Shown piece by piece: positions 17,874 to 25,726 of a stretch of DNA of 64,000 nt. The stretch covers positions 17,467-81,466 of the forward strand of contig PAPF01000034.1 of assembly GCA_002708825.1 (NCBI GenBank), written 5' to 3'. This stretch comes from Phyllobacteriaceae bacterium. Its GTDB lineage: Bacteria > Pseudomonadota > Alphaproteobacteria > Rhizobiales > Rhizobiaceae. The notes under the pieces are model-generated. The model was not told the origin of the DNA. It saw only the letters and a list, made by a program, of their open reading frames with translations, and did no database searches. Position numbers and translations under genes: made by a program. How positions within the stretch are numbered: the stretch's first letter is position 1; every line of letters starts with the position of its first letter.

Positions 17874-18239
17874 TCAAACCGCGGCGGCTTCGCTGTTCTG
17901 GCCGGCCTTCCGGGGCGCGCAATAGATGTCGTAGAGCGTCTCCAGGACCCGGCAGACCTTGTCGGACGTGACCGAGTAGAAGATCGTCCGGCCGTCGCGC
18001 CGGGTGGAGACGAGCTTCAGCGCCCTCAGCTTGGAAAGCTGCTGGGACAGGGCCGACTGGGTCATGCCCACGGCATCGGCCAGCGGCTGCACCGCCATCT
18101 CCCCGTTCATCAGATGGCACAGGATCATCAGGCGATTGGAATTGGCCATCACCGCCAGCAGGCCCGCGGCATCCTCCGCCGACTTCTCGATCTCGCCGAT
18201 ATCCATCTGCATCTCATGGCCCTTGACTTGTGTCGTCAT
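17874..18239 (-). CDS. SqrR/BigR-type persulfide-sensing ArsR repressor
   Basis: 121 residues, winged helix-turn-helix with recognition helix around QSALSQQLSKLR. Cysteines at 41 (MILCHLM) and 107 (IYCAPRK) coincide exactly with the C41/C107 pair that in Rhodobacter SqrR is bridged by sulfur atoms under sulfide, releasing DNA; BigR has the same pair. It is divergent from a YeeE/persulfide dioxygenase operon with a palindrome between, the standard arrangement of a local repressor. A third cysteine (C96) is extra. Its paralogue is soxR at 6812. Confidence 0.88.
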   Translation of the reverse strand: MTTQVKGHEMQMDIGEIEKSAEDAAGLLAVMANSNRLMILCHLMNGEMAVQPLADAVGMTQSALSQQLSKLRALKLVSTRRDGRTIFYSVTSDKVCRVLETLYDIYCAPRKAGQNSEAAAV

Positions 18240-18256
18240 CGCTCACATCTTCTATC

Positions 18257-18289
18257 TTGCATATATGAACATTTGCACATATATAGCAA
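18257..18289. promoter_or_regulatory. Divergent promoter-operator of the sqrR-like gene and YeeE operon
   Basis: Inverted repeat TTGC(A)TATATG ... CATATATAGCAA with a 10-base centre; the inner arms ATATATG/CATATAT are perfect. Rightward, TTGCAT (18257-18262), 17 bases and TATATA (18280-18285) form a promoter lying wholly within the palindrome. It contains ATATATGAACAT (18261-18272), which recurs upstream of the SLAC1-type gene at 28200-28211. Likely bound by the adjacent ArsR repressor. Confidence 0.7.
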
Positions 18290-18344
18290 TCAGAGCAGCG
18301 AAAAACAAGCGGCCCGGAAAAAAGACACCCTGGAGGGAAATCGC

Positions 18345-18770
18345 ATGGAAACGGATTTCACGCCCTATCAATCGCTTTTCGGCGGCGTCCTGATCGGATT
18401 GTCGGCGGTGATGCTGATGGCATTCAACGGGCGCATTGCCGGCATGACCGGCATTCTCGGCGGGATCCTCCCGCCTTACGCAAAGGGGAATGGCTGGCAG
18501 ATCGCCTTCCTGATCGGCGCCATCGCCGCGCCGGCGTTCTACATCGCGGCTGGCGGCGTGGTGCCGTTCGCCGTGCCGGTGTCGATGCCGGCGATGATCG
18601 TCGGCGGCTTCATCGTCGGCATGGGCGTCGTCTACGGGTCGGGCTGCACCTCCGGGCACGGGGTCTGCGGCATGGCGCGGTTCTCGCCGCGCTCCATCCT
18701 GGCGACCATCACATTCATGATCACGACCGGGCTTACGGTCTATGTCATGCGCCACGTGATCGGAGGCTGA
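18345..18770 (+). CDS. Half-size YeeE/YedE-family membrane protein (first of pair)
   Basis: 141 residues with about four hydrophobic segments and the conserved GSGCTSGHGVCG loop holding two cysteines. It corresponds to one lobe of a full-length YeeE transporter. The start at 18345 follows TGGAGGG. With the next gene it likely forms a heteromeric sulfur-compound transporter; similar pairs (PmpA/PmpB) sit with an ArsR regulator and a persulfide dioxygenase in Serratia ATCC 39006. First gene downstream of the palindromic operator. Confidence 0.85.
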   Translation: METDFTPYQSLFGGVLIGLSAVMLMAFNGRIAGMTGILGGILPPYAKGNGWQIAFLIGAIAAPAFYIAAGGVVPFAVPVSMPAMIVGGFIVGMGVVYGSGCTSGHGVCGMARFSPRSILATITFMITTGLTVYVMRHVIGG

Positions 18771-18775
18771 GCACG

Positions 18776-19213
18776 ATGAAACCCATCATCTCCGCACTCG
18801 CCGCCGGCCTCGTCTTCGGAATCGGCATCGCGATCTCCGGCATGGCGAACCCGGCCAAGGTGGTCAATTTCTTCGATATCGCCGGCGCCTGGGATCCGAG
18901 CCTGATCTTCGTGATGGGCGGCGCGCTGATCCCCACGGCGATCGGCTACCGGATCCTTTTCGGCGCCACGCAGAAGCCGCTGTTCGCCGCGAAGTATTTC
19001 GTGCCGACCAGCCGCACCATCGACGCCAAGCTGATCGGCGGATCGGCGGCCTTCGGCGTCGGCTGGGGCATTGCGGGCTTCTGCCCCGGCGGCGCCATCC
19101 CGGCGCTGGGTGTCAGCTTCGGCCCCACCGCCATCTTCCTGGTGGCCATGATGGCCGGCATCGTCGCCGCCCGCATGGCGCTGCACCGATCACTCAGGCT
19201 CAACGCCGCCTGA
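18776..19213 (+). CDS. Half-size YeeE/YedE-family (DUF6691) membrane protein (second of pair)
   Basis: 145 residues, about four hydrophobic segments, with the lobe-specific ISGMANPAKV and GFCPGGAIPALG (single cysteine) motifs. It starts five bases after the first half gene ends, so the two are probably made in equal amounts. Fused, the pair would approach the size of SoxT in this window (365 residues), which supports a split-transporter interpretation. Transported sulfur species not determinable here. Confidence 0.85.
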   Translation: MKPIISALAAGLVFGIGIAISGMANPAKVVNFFDIAGAWDPSLIFVMGGALIPTAIGYRILFGATQKPLFAAKYFVPTSRTIDAKLIGGSAAFGVGWGIAGFCPGGAIPALGVSFGPTAIFLVAMMAGIVAARMALHRSLRLNAA

Positions 19214-19245
19214 ACGAAACGCAAAGTCAAACCGAGGAGCAAACC

Positions 19246-20136
19246 ATGTCCCTGCCTTTCACGCCCGACCAGTCGGTCAAGCCGGAAGTGACTGCTTTCT
19301 TCGACGAACCGACGAACACGATCTCCTATGTCGTCAAGGACCCGGCCTCCAAGGCCTGCGCGGTGATCGATTCGGTGATGGACATCGACTACGCGGCCGG
19401 ACGCATCACCTATGACGGTGCCGACCGGATCATCGATTTCATCAAGCAAAACGGGCTCAAGCTGGAGTGGATCATCGAGACCCATGTCCATGCCGATCAC
19501 CTGTCCGCCGCGCCCTATATCCAGGGCAAGCAAGGCGGCAAGCTGGGCATCGGCGAGAACATCAGGATCGTGCAGGACACGTTCGGCAAGATCTTCAACG
19601 AGGGCACGGAGTTCCAGCGCGACGGGTCGCAGTTCGACCGTCTCTTCACCGACGGCGACAGCTACCAGATCGGCGCGATGACCGCCCATGTGATGCACAC
19701 ACCCGGTCATACGCCGGCCTGCATGACGCATGTGATCGGCGATGCCGCCTTTGTCGGCGACACGCTGTTCATGCCGGACGGCGGTTCGGCGCGCGCCGAT
19801 TTCCCCGGCGGCGATGCGCGCACGCTGTACAAATCCATCAAGCGGGTGCTGTCGCTCCCGGGCGAGACGAGGCTCTTCATGTGCCACGACTACGGCCCGA
19901 ACGGCCGCGACATCCAGTGGGAGACCACGGTCGCGGCGGAGCGCGAGCACAATATCCATGTGCGCGACGGGGTGAGCGAGGACGAATTCGTCGCCATGCG
20001 CGAGGCGCGCGATGCCACGCTCGACATGCCGAAGCTCATCATCCCCTCTTTGCAGGTGAATATGCGCGCGGGCCAGTTGCCTCCGAAGGACGAAAGCGGC
20101 AAGACGTTCCTCAAGGTCCCGGTCAACGGGCTTTGA
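19246..20136 (+). CDS. blh: Blh/ETHE1-like persulfide dioxygenase
   Basis: 296-residue metallo-beta-lactamase-fold protein. Motif H80-x-H82-x-D84-H85, H154 (TPGHTPA), D172 (VGDTLF) and H214 (CHDY) are present; in ETHE1-type enzymes a single iron is held by two His and one Asp equivalent to H80, H154 and D172. It oxidises glutathione persulfide to sulfite. Start at 19246 preceded by GAGGAG. It sits in the operon controlled by the persulfide-sensing repressor, next to a DUF442 gene, as in BigR operons. Confidence 0.9.
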   Translation: MSLPFTPDQSVKPEVTAFFDEPTNTISYVVKDPASKACAVIDSVMDIDYAAGRITYDGADRIIDFIKQNGLKLEWIIETHVHADHLSAAPYIQGKQGGKLGIGENIRIVQDTFGKIFNEGTEFQRDGSQFDRLFTDGDSYQIGAMTAHVMHTPGHTPACMTHVIGDAAFVGDTLFMPDGGSARADFPGGDARTLYKSIKRVLSLPGETRLFMCHDYGPNGRDIQWETTVAAEREHNIHVRDGVSEDEFVAMREARDATLDMPKLIIPSLQVNMRAGQLPPKDESGKTFLKVPVNGL

Positions 20137-20208
20137 CGACGACAGCCACCGCGCCGGACCGTTCCGCAGGAACACGGTCCGGCCCTGCCAGCACGAGGGA
20201 TGCAGTCC

Positions 20209-20544
20209 ATGGAGATCCGCCAGCTTACGCCAGACTTCGCGGTCGCGCCGCAGATCGGGCCGGAACATGTCAAGTCGATCGCGGAAGCCGGCTTCAAGAG
20301 CCTTGTCTGCAACCGGCCCGACAGCGAGGAAGGTGCCGTCGATCACGCGCTGATCGAGGCGGCTGCACGGGAAGCGGGACTGGAGTTCCGTTTCGTGCCG
20401 GTGGTTCCGGGCTCGGTCACGCAACAGGACGTGGCCGACATGACGGCAGCCATAAACACGTTGCCACGCCCGATCCTCGCCTATTGCCGCAGCGGCACGC
20501 GCAGCATGAACCTCTACATGCTCGTGGAGCGCATGCGCGGCTGA
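20209..20544 (+). CDS. DUF442 (TIGR01244-type) phosphatase-fold protein, putative sulfur transferase
   Basis: 111 residues with the Cys-phosphatase loop YCRSGTRS (C93) and an additional C34 (VCNRPD). In BigR/Blh proteins this domain is fused to, or encoded beside, the persulfide dioxygenase, and is thought to act on persulfides through its cysteine. The start at 20209 is preferred over an ATG at 20200, which directly abuts the GAGGG ribosome site. It follows the dioxygenase by 72 bases and is probably co-transcribed. Confidence 0.82.
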   Translation: MEIRQLTPDFAVAPQIGPEHVKSIAEAGFKSLVCNRPDSEEGAVDHALIEAAAREAGLEFRFVPVVPGSVTQQDVADMTAAINTLPRPILAYCRSGTRSMNLYMLVERMRG

Positions 20545-20658
20545 ACACGCCGGACGGGGCTCCCCGGCCGGCCTTGAGCCAGGTGGCGCAACGGACCCGC
20601 TCCGTTGCCGCCGGCTTCAACCGGACAACAGGGGGGCGCGCCTGACGCGCACGACACG

Positions 20659-22437
20659 ATGAACGATGCCATGAAGGCCGCAGCCAGCCGGTTGCGCCAG
20701 GTGATGCCGGTCTTCGACTGGGGCCGCACCTACAATCGCGATACCGCCATCAACGACCTTGTCGCGGCGGTCATCGTGACGATCATGCTGATCCCTCAGT
20801 CGCTGGCTTATGCGCTGCTCGCCGGCCTGCCGCCTGAAATGGGCCTCTATGCTTCCATCCTGCCGCTTGTCGCCTACGCGCTATTCGGCACCAGCCGGGC
20901 GCTGGCGGTCGGACCCGTGGCCGTCGTCTCGCTGATGACCGCAGCCGCGGTCGGCAACATCGCCGCAACCGGAACGCCCGAATACATCGCCGCGGCCATC
21001 ACGCTGGCCTTCATGTCCGGCCTGTTCCTTCTCCTGCTCGGGGCCTTCCGGCTGGGTTTCCTGGCCAATTTCCTGTCGCATCCGGTCATCTCGGGCTTTA
21101 TCACCGCGTCCGGCATCATCATCGCGGCAAGCCAGCTCAAGCACATTCTCGGCGTATCGGCGAACGGTCACAATCTCTATGAACTGGTCGTCTCGCTGAT
21201 CGCGCACCTGCCGCAGACCAATCCCATCACGCTGGTGATCGGCGTGGCATCCACGGCCTTCCTGTTCTGGGTGCGCAAGGGGCTGAAACCGCTCCTGCTC
21301 GCGCGGGGCCTCGGGCCGCGGACAGCCGACATCCTGGCCAAGGCCGGACCGGTCGGCGCCGTTGCGGTCACGACGCTCATCGCCTTCGCCTTCGGGCTCG
21401 GCGATCATGGCGTGAAGCTGGTCGGGGACGTGCCGCAGGGGCTGCCGCCGCTGACCCTTCCTTCCTTCTCCCCGGATCTGTGGGCCAGCCTGATCGGTTC
21501 GGCGGTGCTGATCTCGGTGATCGGCTTCGTGGAATCGGTCTCGGTGGCGCAGACGCTGGCTGCCAAGAAGCGCCAGCGCATCAACCCCGACCAGGAACTG
21601 ATCGGTCTTGGCGCGGCCAATGTCGCATCGGGCATCACGGGCGGCTATCCCGTCACGGGCGGCTTCGCCCGCTCGGTGGTCAATTTCGACGCGGGTGCCG
21701 AAACACCGGCGGCCGGCGCCATGACCGCCGTGGGCCTTGCCGTCGCGACCATCGTGCTGACCCCGCTGCTCGCCTTCCTGCCGCAGGCGACGCTGGCGGC
21801 CACGATCATCGTGGCGGTGCTGTCACTGGTCGATTTCTCGATCCTCAAGAAGACATGGACCTATTCGAAGGCCGACTTCATGGCGGTGGCGGCCACCATC
21901 CTGGTCACGCTGTTTCTGGGCGTCGAACTGGGCGTCTCCGCGGGCGTCGTGCTGTCCGTGCTGATCCATCTCTACAATTCCTCCAGGCCGCACATGGCGG
22001 TCGTCGGACAGGTGGCGGGCACCGAGCATTTCCGCAACGTGCTGCGCCATGACGTGGTGACGGACCCGGCCATACTGACGCTGCGCGTCGACGAAAGCCT
22101 CTACTTCGCCAATGCGCGCTACCTGGAGGACCAGGTTTACGACATGGTGGCCAAGAGGCCGGAACTCAAGCACGTGATCCTGATGTGTCCGGCAGTCAAC
22201 GCCATCGACATGAGCGCGCTGGAATCGATCGAGGCGATCAACGAACGGCTCAAGGCGCTCGGCGTCAGGTTCCACATGTCGGAGGTCAAGGGACCGGTGA
22301 TGGACCGGCTGAAGAAATCGGACTTCTTCCATCACATGACGGGGAAGGTCTTCCTGACCCAATACCAGGCGGTGCGCGAACTGGGCGGGCGCCTGCAAGG
22401 CCCTGCCCGCGCCGCCCCGGCCCCCGCACCCCAATAG
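20659..22437 (+). CDS. SulP-family anion transporter with STAS domain
   Basis: 592 residues: N-terminal cytoplasmic stretch, 10-14 membrane segments beginning at DLVAAVIVTIMLIPQSLAYA-like sequence (a SulP hallmark), and a C-terminal STAS domain from about residue 455. SulP proteins move sulfate, bicarbonate or other anions. Located at the end of the persulfide-oxidation operon, sulfate or sulfite movement is plausible. Start assigned by family length; there is no strong ribosome site, and ATG at 20671 is possible. Ends before a bidirectional terminator. Confidence 0.85.
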   Translation: MNDAMKAAASRLRQVMPVFDWGRTYNRDTAINDLVAAVIVTIMLIPQSLAYALLAGLPPEMGLYASILPLVAYALFGTSRALAVGPVAVVSLMTAAAVGNIAATGTPEYIAAAITLAFMSGLFLLLLGAFRLGFLANFLSHPVISGFITASGIIIAASQLKHILGVSANGHNLYELVVSLIAHLPQTNPITLVIGVASTAFLFWVRKGLKPLLLARGLGPRTADILAKAGPVGAVAVTTLIAFAFGLGDHGVKLVGDVPQGLPPLTLPSFSPDLWASLIGSAVLISVIGFVESVSVAQTLAAKKRQRINPDQELIGLGAANVASGITGGYPVTGGFARSVVNFDAGAETPAAGAMTAVGLAVATIVLTPLLAFLPQATLAATIIVAVLSLVDFSILKKTWTYSKADFMAVAATILVTLFLGVELGVSAGVVLSVLIHLYNSSRPHMAVVGQVAGTEHFRNVLRHDVVTDPAILTLRVDESLYFANARYLEDQVYDMVAKRPELKHVILMCPAVNAIDMSALESIEAINERLKALGVRFHMSEVKGPVMDRLKKSDFFHHMTGKVFLTQYQAVRELGGRLQGPARAAPAPAPQ

Positions 22438-22476
22438 GCTGCCTTTACGCCTGACCAGACCGGGCCCGACAAACGA

Positions 22477-22513
22477 AGACCGGCGGCGCCCCGAATGGCA
22501 CCGCCGGTCTTTC
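22477..22513. terminator. Bidirectional terminator between SulP gene and dctM
   Basis: Arms AGACCGGCGG and CCGCCGGTCT (10 perfect pairs) around a 14-base loop, with T residues after the right arm and A residues before the left arm. It lies between the convergent SulP and TRAP permease genes and would serve both strands. Confidence 0.7.
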
Positions 22514-22541
22514 GATGTTCAGAACCTTTTCCCGGTGCCCG

Positions 22542-23867
22542 TCAATAGAGCAGCCGCATGAGGCCAAGCGTGATCGACGGGAACAGAACAAGGATTGCCG
22601 TGCGCACCAGGTCGGAGGTCACGAAGGGCATGACACCGCGATAGGTGGCGGCAATCGGCGTGTCCTTCGCCATGGAATTGATGACGAAGAGGTTCATCCC
22701 GACAGGCGGCGTGATCAGCCCCACCTCAACGACGATCAACACGAGGATGCCGAACCAGATGGCGAATTCCTCGGGCGTCAGGCCGTAGTCGAGGCCGGAC
22801 ACGATGGGGAAGAAGATCGGGATCGTCAGCAGGATCATGGACAGCGAATCCATGACGCAGCCAAGGACGAGGTAGATCACGAGGATGAAGACGAGAACGA
22901 TCCAGGGATTGAAGCCCTGGGTGACGACCCATCCGGCCACTTCCTGCGGCACCTGCGAAAGCGCAAGGAAGCCGTTGTAGATGGAAGCGCCGAAGACGAT
23001 GAAGAAGATCATCGCGGTCGCGGACGCCGTCGCCAGGATCGATTCCATCAGGGTCCTGCGAGTCAGGCCGCCATTGAAGAAGGCGATCAGCCCCGTGCCG
23101 GCCGCGCCGACCGCCGCACCCTCGGTGGGCGTGAACCAGCCCATGTAGATGCCGCCGACGACCAGCAGGAAAACCAGCAGCACCGGCCAGACGTCGAAAA
23201 GCGCGCGGAAGCGTTCCGAATAGGGCGCGCGCTCGCGGGTGCCGGCCGACTTCGGATAGATGCGCACATAGATGGAGATGGCGATCATGTAGCCGATGGC
23301 AGCCAGGATGCCGGGCACGAAGGCCGCCACGAACAGCTTGGCGATGTTCTGCTCGGTCAGGATGGCATAGATGACCAGCACGACGGAGGGCGGGATGAGA
23401 ATGCCGAGCGTGCCGCCGGCGGCCAGCGTGCCGGTGGCCAGCGCACCGGAATAGCCGTAGCGGCGAAGTTCCGGCAGGGCGACCTGGCTCATGGTCGCGG
23501 CCGTGGCCAGCGACGAGCCGCAGATGGCGCCGAAGCCGGCGCAGGCGCCGACAGCAGCCATGGCGACGCCGCCCTTGCGGTGGCCCATCCAGGTTTCCGC
23601 CGCCTTGAAAAGGGCCTGTGACATGCCGCCCAGCGTGGCGAACTGGCCCATCAGGAAGAACAGCGGCACGATGGACAGCGAATAGCTGGAGAAGGTCGAG
23701 AAGGTCTCGTTCTTCAGCTTGGCCATGATCGGCAGCCAGTTGAAGCCGCTCACCATCCATGAGCCGGCCATGCCGACGACCAGCATGGAAAGGCCGATCG
23801 GCAGGCGCAGGAAAATGAGCAGGAGAAGGACCGGAAAGGACCAGATACCGATTTCGAGATTGCTCAA
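22542..23867 (-). CDS. dctM: TRAP transporter large permease, DctM type
   Basis: 441 residues, about 12 hydrophobic segments spread over the whole length, with the DctM-type segments GAICGSSLATAATM, ILIPPSVVLVIYA and TPTEGAAVG. It is the translocating subunit of a Na+-coupled tripartite transporter that takes up organic acids presented by a periplasmic binding protein. Its start overlaps the end of dctQ by four bases. Substrate cannot be read from sequence. Confidence 0.93.
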   Translation of the reverse strand: MSNLEIGIWSFPVLLLLIFLRLPIGLSMLVVGMAGSWMVSGFNWLPIMAKLKNETFSTFSSYSLSIVPLFFLMGQFATLGGMSQALFKAAETWMGHRKGGVAMAAVGACAGFGAICGSSLATAATMSQVALPELRRYGYSGALATGTLAAGGTLGILIPPSVVLVIYAILTEQNIAKLFVAAFVPGILAAIGYMIAISIYVRIYPKSAGTRERAPYSERFRALFDVWPVLLVFLLVVGGIYMGWFTPTEGAAVGAAGTGLIAFFNGGLTRRTLMESILATASATAMIFFIVFGASIYNGFLALSQVPQEVAGWVVTQGFNPWIVLVFILVIYLVLGCVMDSLSMILLTIPIFFPIVSGLDYGLTPEEFAIWFGILVLIVVEVGLITPPVGMNLFVINSMAKDTPIAATYRGVMPFVTSDLVRTAILVLFPSITLGLMRLLY

Positions 23868-24388
23868 TGGTGCACTCCCAGGCTGGGACCGAAATCGGAC
23901 TTGCCGGTTCTCACTTCATTCACGCGGACATAGACCATCCAGACCGCGATGATGCAGGCAACCACCGCCGCGACGAGGCTGGCCGCATAGGCCCACCAGA
24001 CCGGGAACTGCAGGATGAACGTCGTTTCATTGTAGCGCATCTTGTCGAACATGCCGTCCTTCAGCTTCCAGGTGAGGATGACCATGATGACGGCCATGAC
24101 GATCTCGGAGACCAGGTCGATCCAGCGGTTGGTCCGCTCCGACAGGAAGCTGGTGAAGAGATCCACGGTGGCATGGCCGCGGTTGAGCTGGCACCACGGC
24201 AGGAAGGCGAAGATGGCGAAGGCGACGCCGGCCTCGACAAGTTCGAAATCGCCCGGCACCGGGCCGAGGCCGAACGAGATGAGCGCCCGGCCGGCAATCG
24301 AGATGCAGGTGATAATCGTGAGAGCGACCAGCACGAGGCCGCCCAGAAGTGCCAGCATGCGTGCCAGCCGTTCAATGGCGCGCGCCAT
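23864..24388 (-). CDS. dctQ: TRAP transporter small permease, DctQ type
   Basis: 174 residues, four hydrophobic segments, and the DctQ pattern including a Trp/Gln-rich loop (LPWCQLNRGHATVDLF). The start at 24388 has GGGGAGG seven bases upstream; the adjacent ATG at 24391 is equally in frame. It partners DctM, with which it overlaps (ATGA). A hairpin separates it from the upstream binding-protein gene. Confidence 0.9.
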   Translation of the reverse strand: MARAIERLARMLALLGGLVLVALTIITCISIAGRALISFGLGPVPGDFELVEAGVAFAIFAFLPWCQLNRGHATVDLFTSFLSERTNRWIDLVSEIVMAVIMVILTWKLKDGMFDKMRYNETTFILQFPVWWAYAASLVAAVVACIIAVWMVYVRVNEVRTGKSDFGPSLGVHH

Positions 24389-24492
24389 CATCGTGCCTCC
24401 CCTTGACCCTGGCCTGTGGCGCAGTTCCCGCGCCTGAGGCCCAATTGCGGGCGAGACATGCTGCATGTGCCCCGTTCCCGCCAATTGAAAGC

Positions 24493-24529
24493 GGCCGCCT
24501 GCCATTGACTTTTTGCATAGCAGGCGGCC
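24493..24529 (-). terminator. Hairpin between dctP and dctQ
   Basis: Perfect 10-base arms GGCCGCCTGC/GCAGGCGGCC around a 17-base loop, just after the dctP stop. No strong U-tract follows (GCTTTC), so it may act as an attenuator or RNA-stabilising end that raises binding-protein output relative to the permeases. Confidence 0.55.
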
Positions 24530-24536
24530 CCGTACG

Positions 24537-25586
24537 TCACTTTTCTTCCGTGTATTTCCGGATCAGCGCCTCGGCCTCGGCGATGAAGGCCTTGCCGTCA
24601 ATGCCGCGACCGTCCATGTCGGCGGCCCACTGGTCATAGACCGGTTGCGCGGCCGCCTTCCACTTCTCGCTGTCTTCAGCCGAAATGGTGATGATGTTGT
24701 TGCCGGCCTTCACCGCCAGTTCGCGCGACGGACCATCGGCGCCCGCCATGGTCTTGCCGGCGAAGGCGGAGAACTCACGTCCGGAATTGGCGTCGATGGC
24801 CTTGCGGATGTCCTCCGGCAGGCTTTCATACTTCGCCTTGTTCATCGAAAGCGTGAAGGTGACGGTGTAGAAGGCATAACCGTCGGCGAATTCGGTGTGG
24901 TTCTTCACCAGTTCCGGAACCTTCAGCGAGGCCGTGACCTCCCAGGGGATCACAGCTCCGTCGATCACGCCCTTGGAAAGCGATTCGGGAATGGCCGTCA
25001 CCGGCATGCCGATGGCCGTGGCGCCAAGCTGTTCGAGAAGCTGGGTCGCCACGCGGCTCGGCGCGCGGAACTTCATCCCGTTCAGGTCGTCCATGGTGGC
25101 GACCGGCTTGTTGGTGTGCATGACGCCGGGGCCGTGCACCCAGGTGCCGATGACATGGACATCCTTGTAATCGGTGTCCTTCATTTCCTTCTCGAAGAGA
25201 TCCCAGTAGGCTTTCGAGACCGCCTCGGCATTGGTCATCATGAAGGGCAGTTCGAAGACTTCCGTGCGCGGGAAACGGCCCGGCGTGAAGCCGTTGACCG
25301 TCCACGCAAGGTCGACGACGCCATCCATGACCTGGTCCATCAGTTCCGGCGGCTTGCCGCCAAGCTGCATGGCCGGATAGTGCTCGATCTCCAGCTTGCC
25401 GCCGGCATCCTTCTCGACGCGGGCGATCCACTCATCCAGGATGAGCTTGGGCACGTTGGCCTGGGCGGGCAGGAACTGGTGGAGCTTCAGCGTCACTTCC
25501 TGCGCCATGGCGCCGGTTGCCGCGGTCAGCGCCGTCGCGCCCAGCAGCGCGGCAGCGGCGAGGGTATTCAGGAAACGAGGTTTCAT
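24537..25586 (-). CDS. dctP: TRAP periplasmic substrate-binding protein (DctP family), copy 1
   Basis: 349 residues with a Sec signal ending at AMAQE (about residue 29) and a DctP fold. Highly similar throughout to copy 2 immediately upstream (shared stretches such as VTLKLHQFLPAQANVPK and PGRFPRTEVFELPFM), so the two arose by duplication. The conserved FRAPSR segment (about residue 180) holds the arginine that usually contacts the substrate carboxylate. Start follows GGGGAGGACC. Substrate unknown; a monocarboxylate is plausible. Confidence 0.9.
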   Translation of the reverse strand: MKPRFLNTLAAAALLGATALTAATGAMAQEVTLKLHQFLPAQANVPKLILDEWIARVEKDAGGKLEIEHYPAMQLGGKPPELMDQVMDGVVDLAWTVNGFTPGRFPRTEVFELPFMMTNAEAVSKAYWDLFEKEMKDTDYKDVHVIGTWVHGPGVMHTNKPVATMDDLNGMKFRAPSRVATQLLEQLGATAIGMPVTAIPESLSKGVIDGAVIPWEVTASLKVPELVKNHTEFADGYAFYTVTFTLSMNKAKYESLPEDIRKAIDANSGREFSAFAGKTMAGADGPSRELAVKAGNNIITISAEDSEKWKAAAQPVYDQWAADMDGRGIDGKAFIAEAEALIRKYTEEK

Positions 25587-25691
25587 CGCGGTCCTCCCCA
25601 GGTTTGCGATCAGGTGTCCGTCAGGGTCTTGCCAGAAGGGCGCATCGTCATGCGCCCCTCTCGAAAGCCCGTGGCTTCCATAAAACGAAGA

Positions 25692-25714
25692 AAGGCGGCC
25701 GGTCCGGCCGCCTT
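25692..25714 (-). terminator. Hairpin between the two dctP genes
   Basis: Near-perfect inverted repeat AAGGCGGCCGG/CCGGCCGCCTT followed on the minus strand by TCTTCGTTTT. It would partly terminate transcription after the first binding-protein gene. Confidence 0.65.
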
Positions 25715-25726
25715 CCCGCCCGGACC

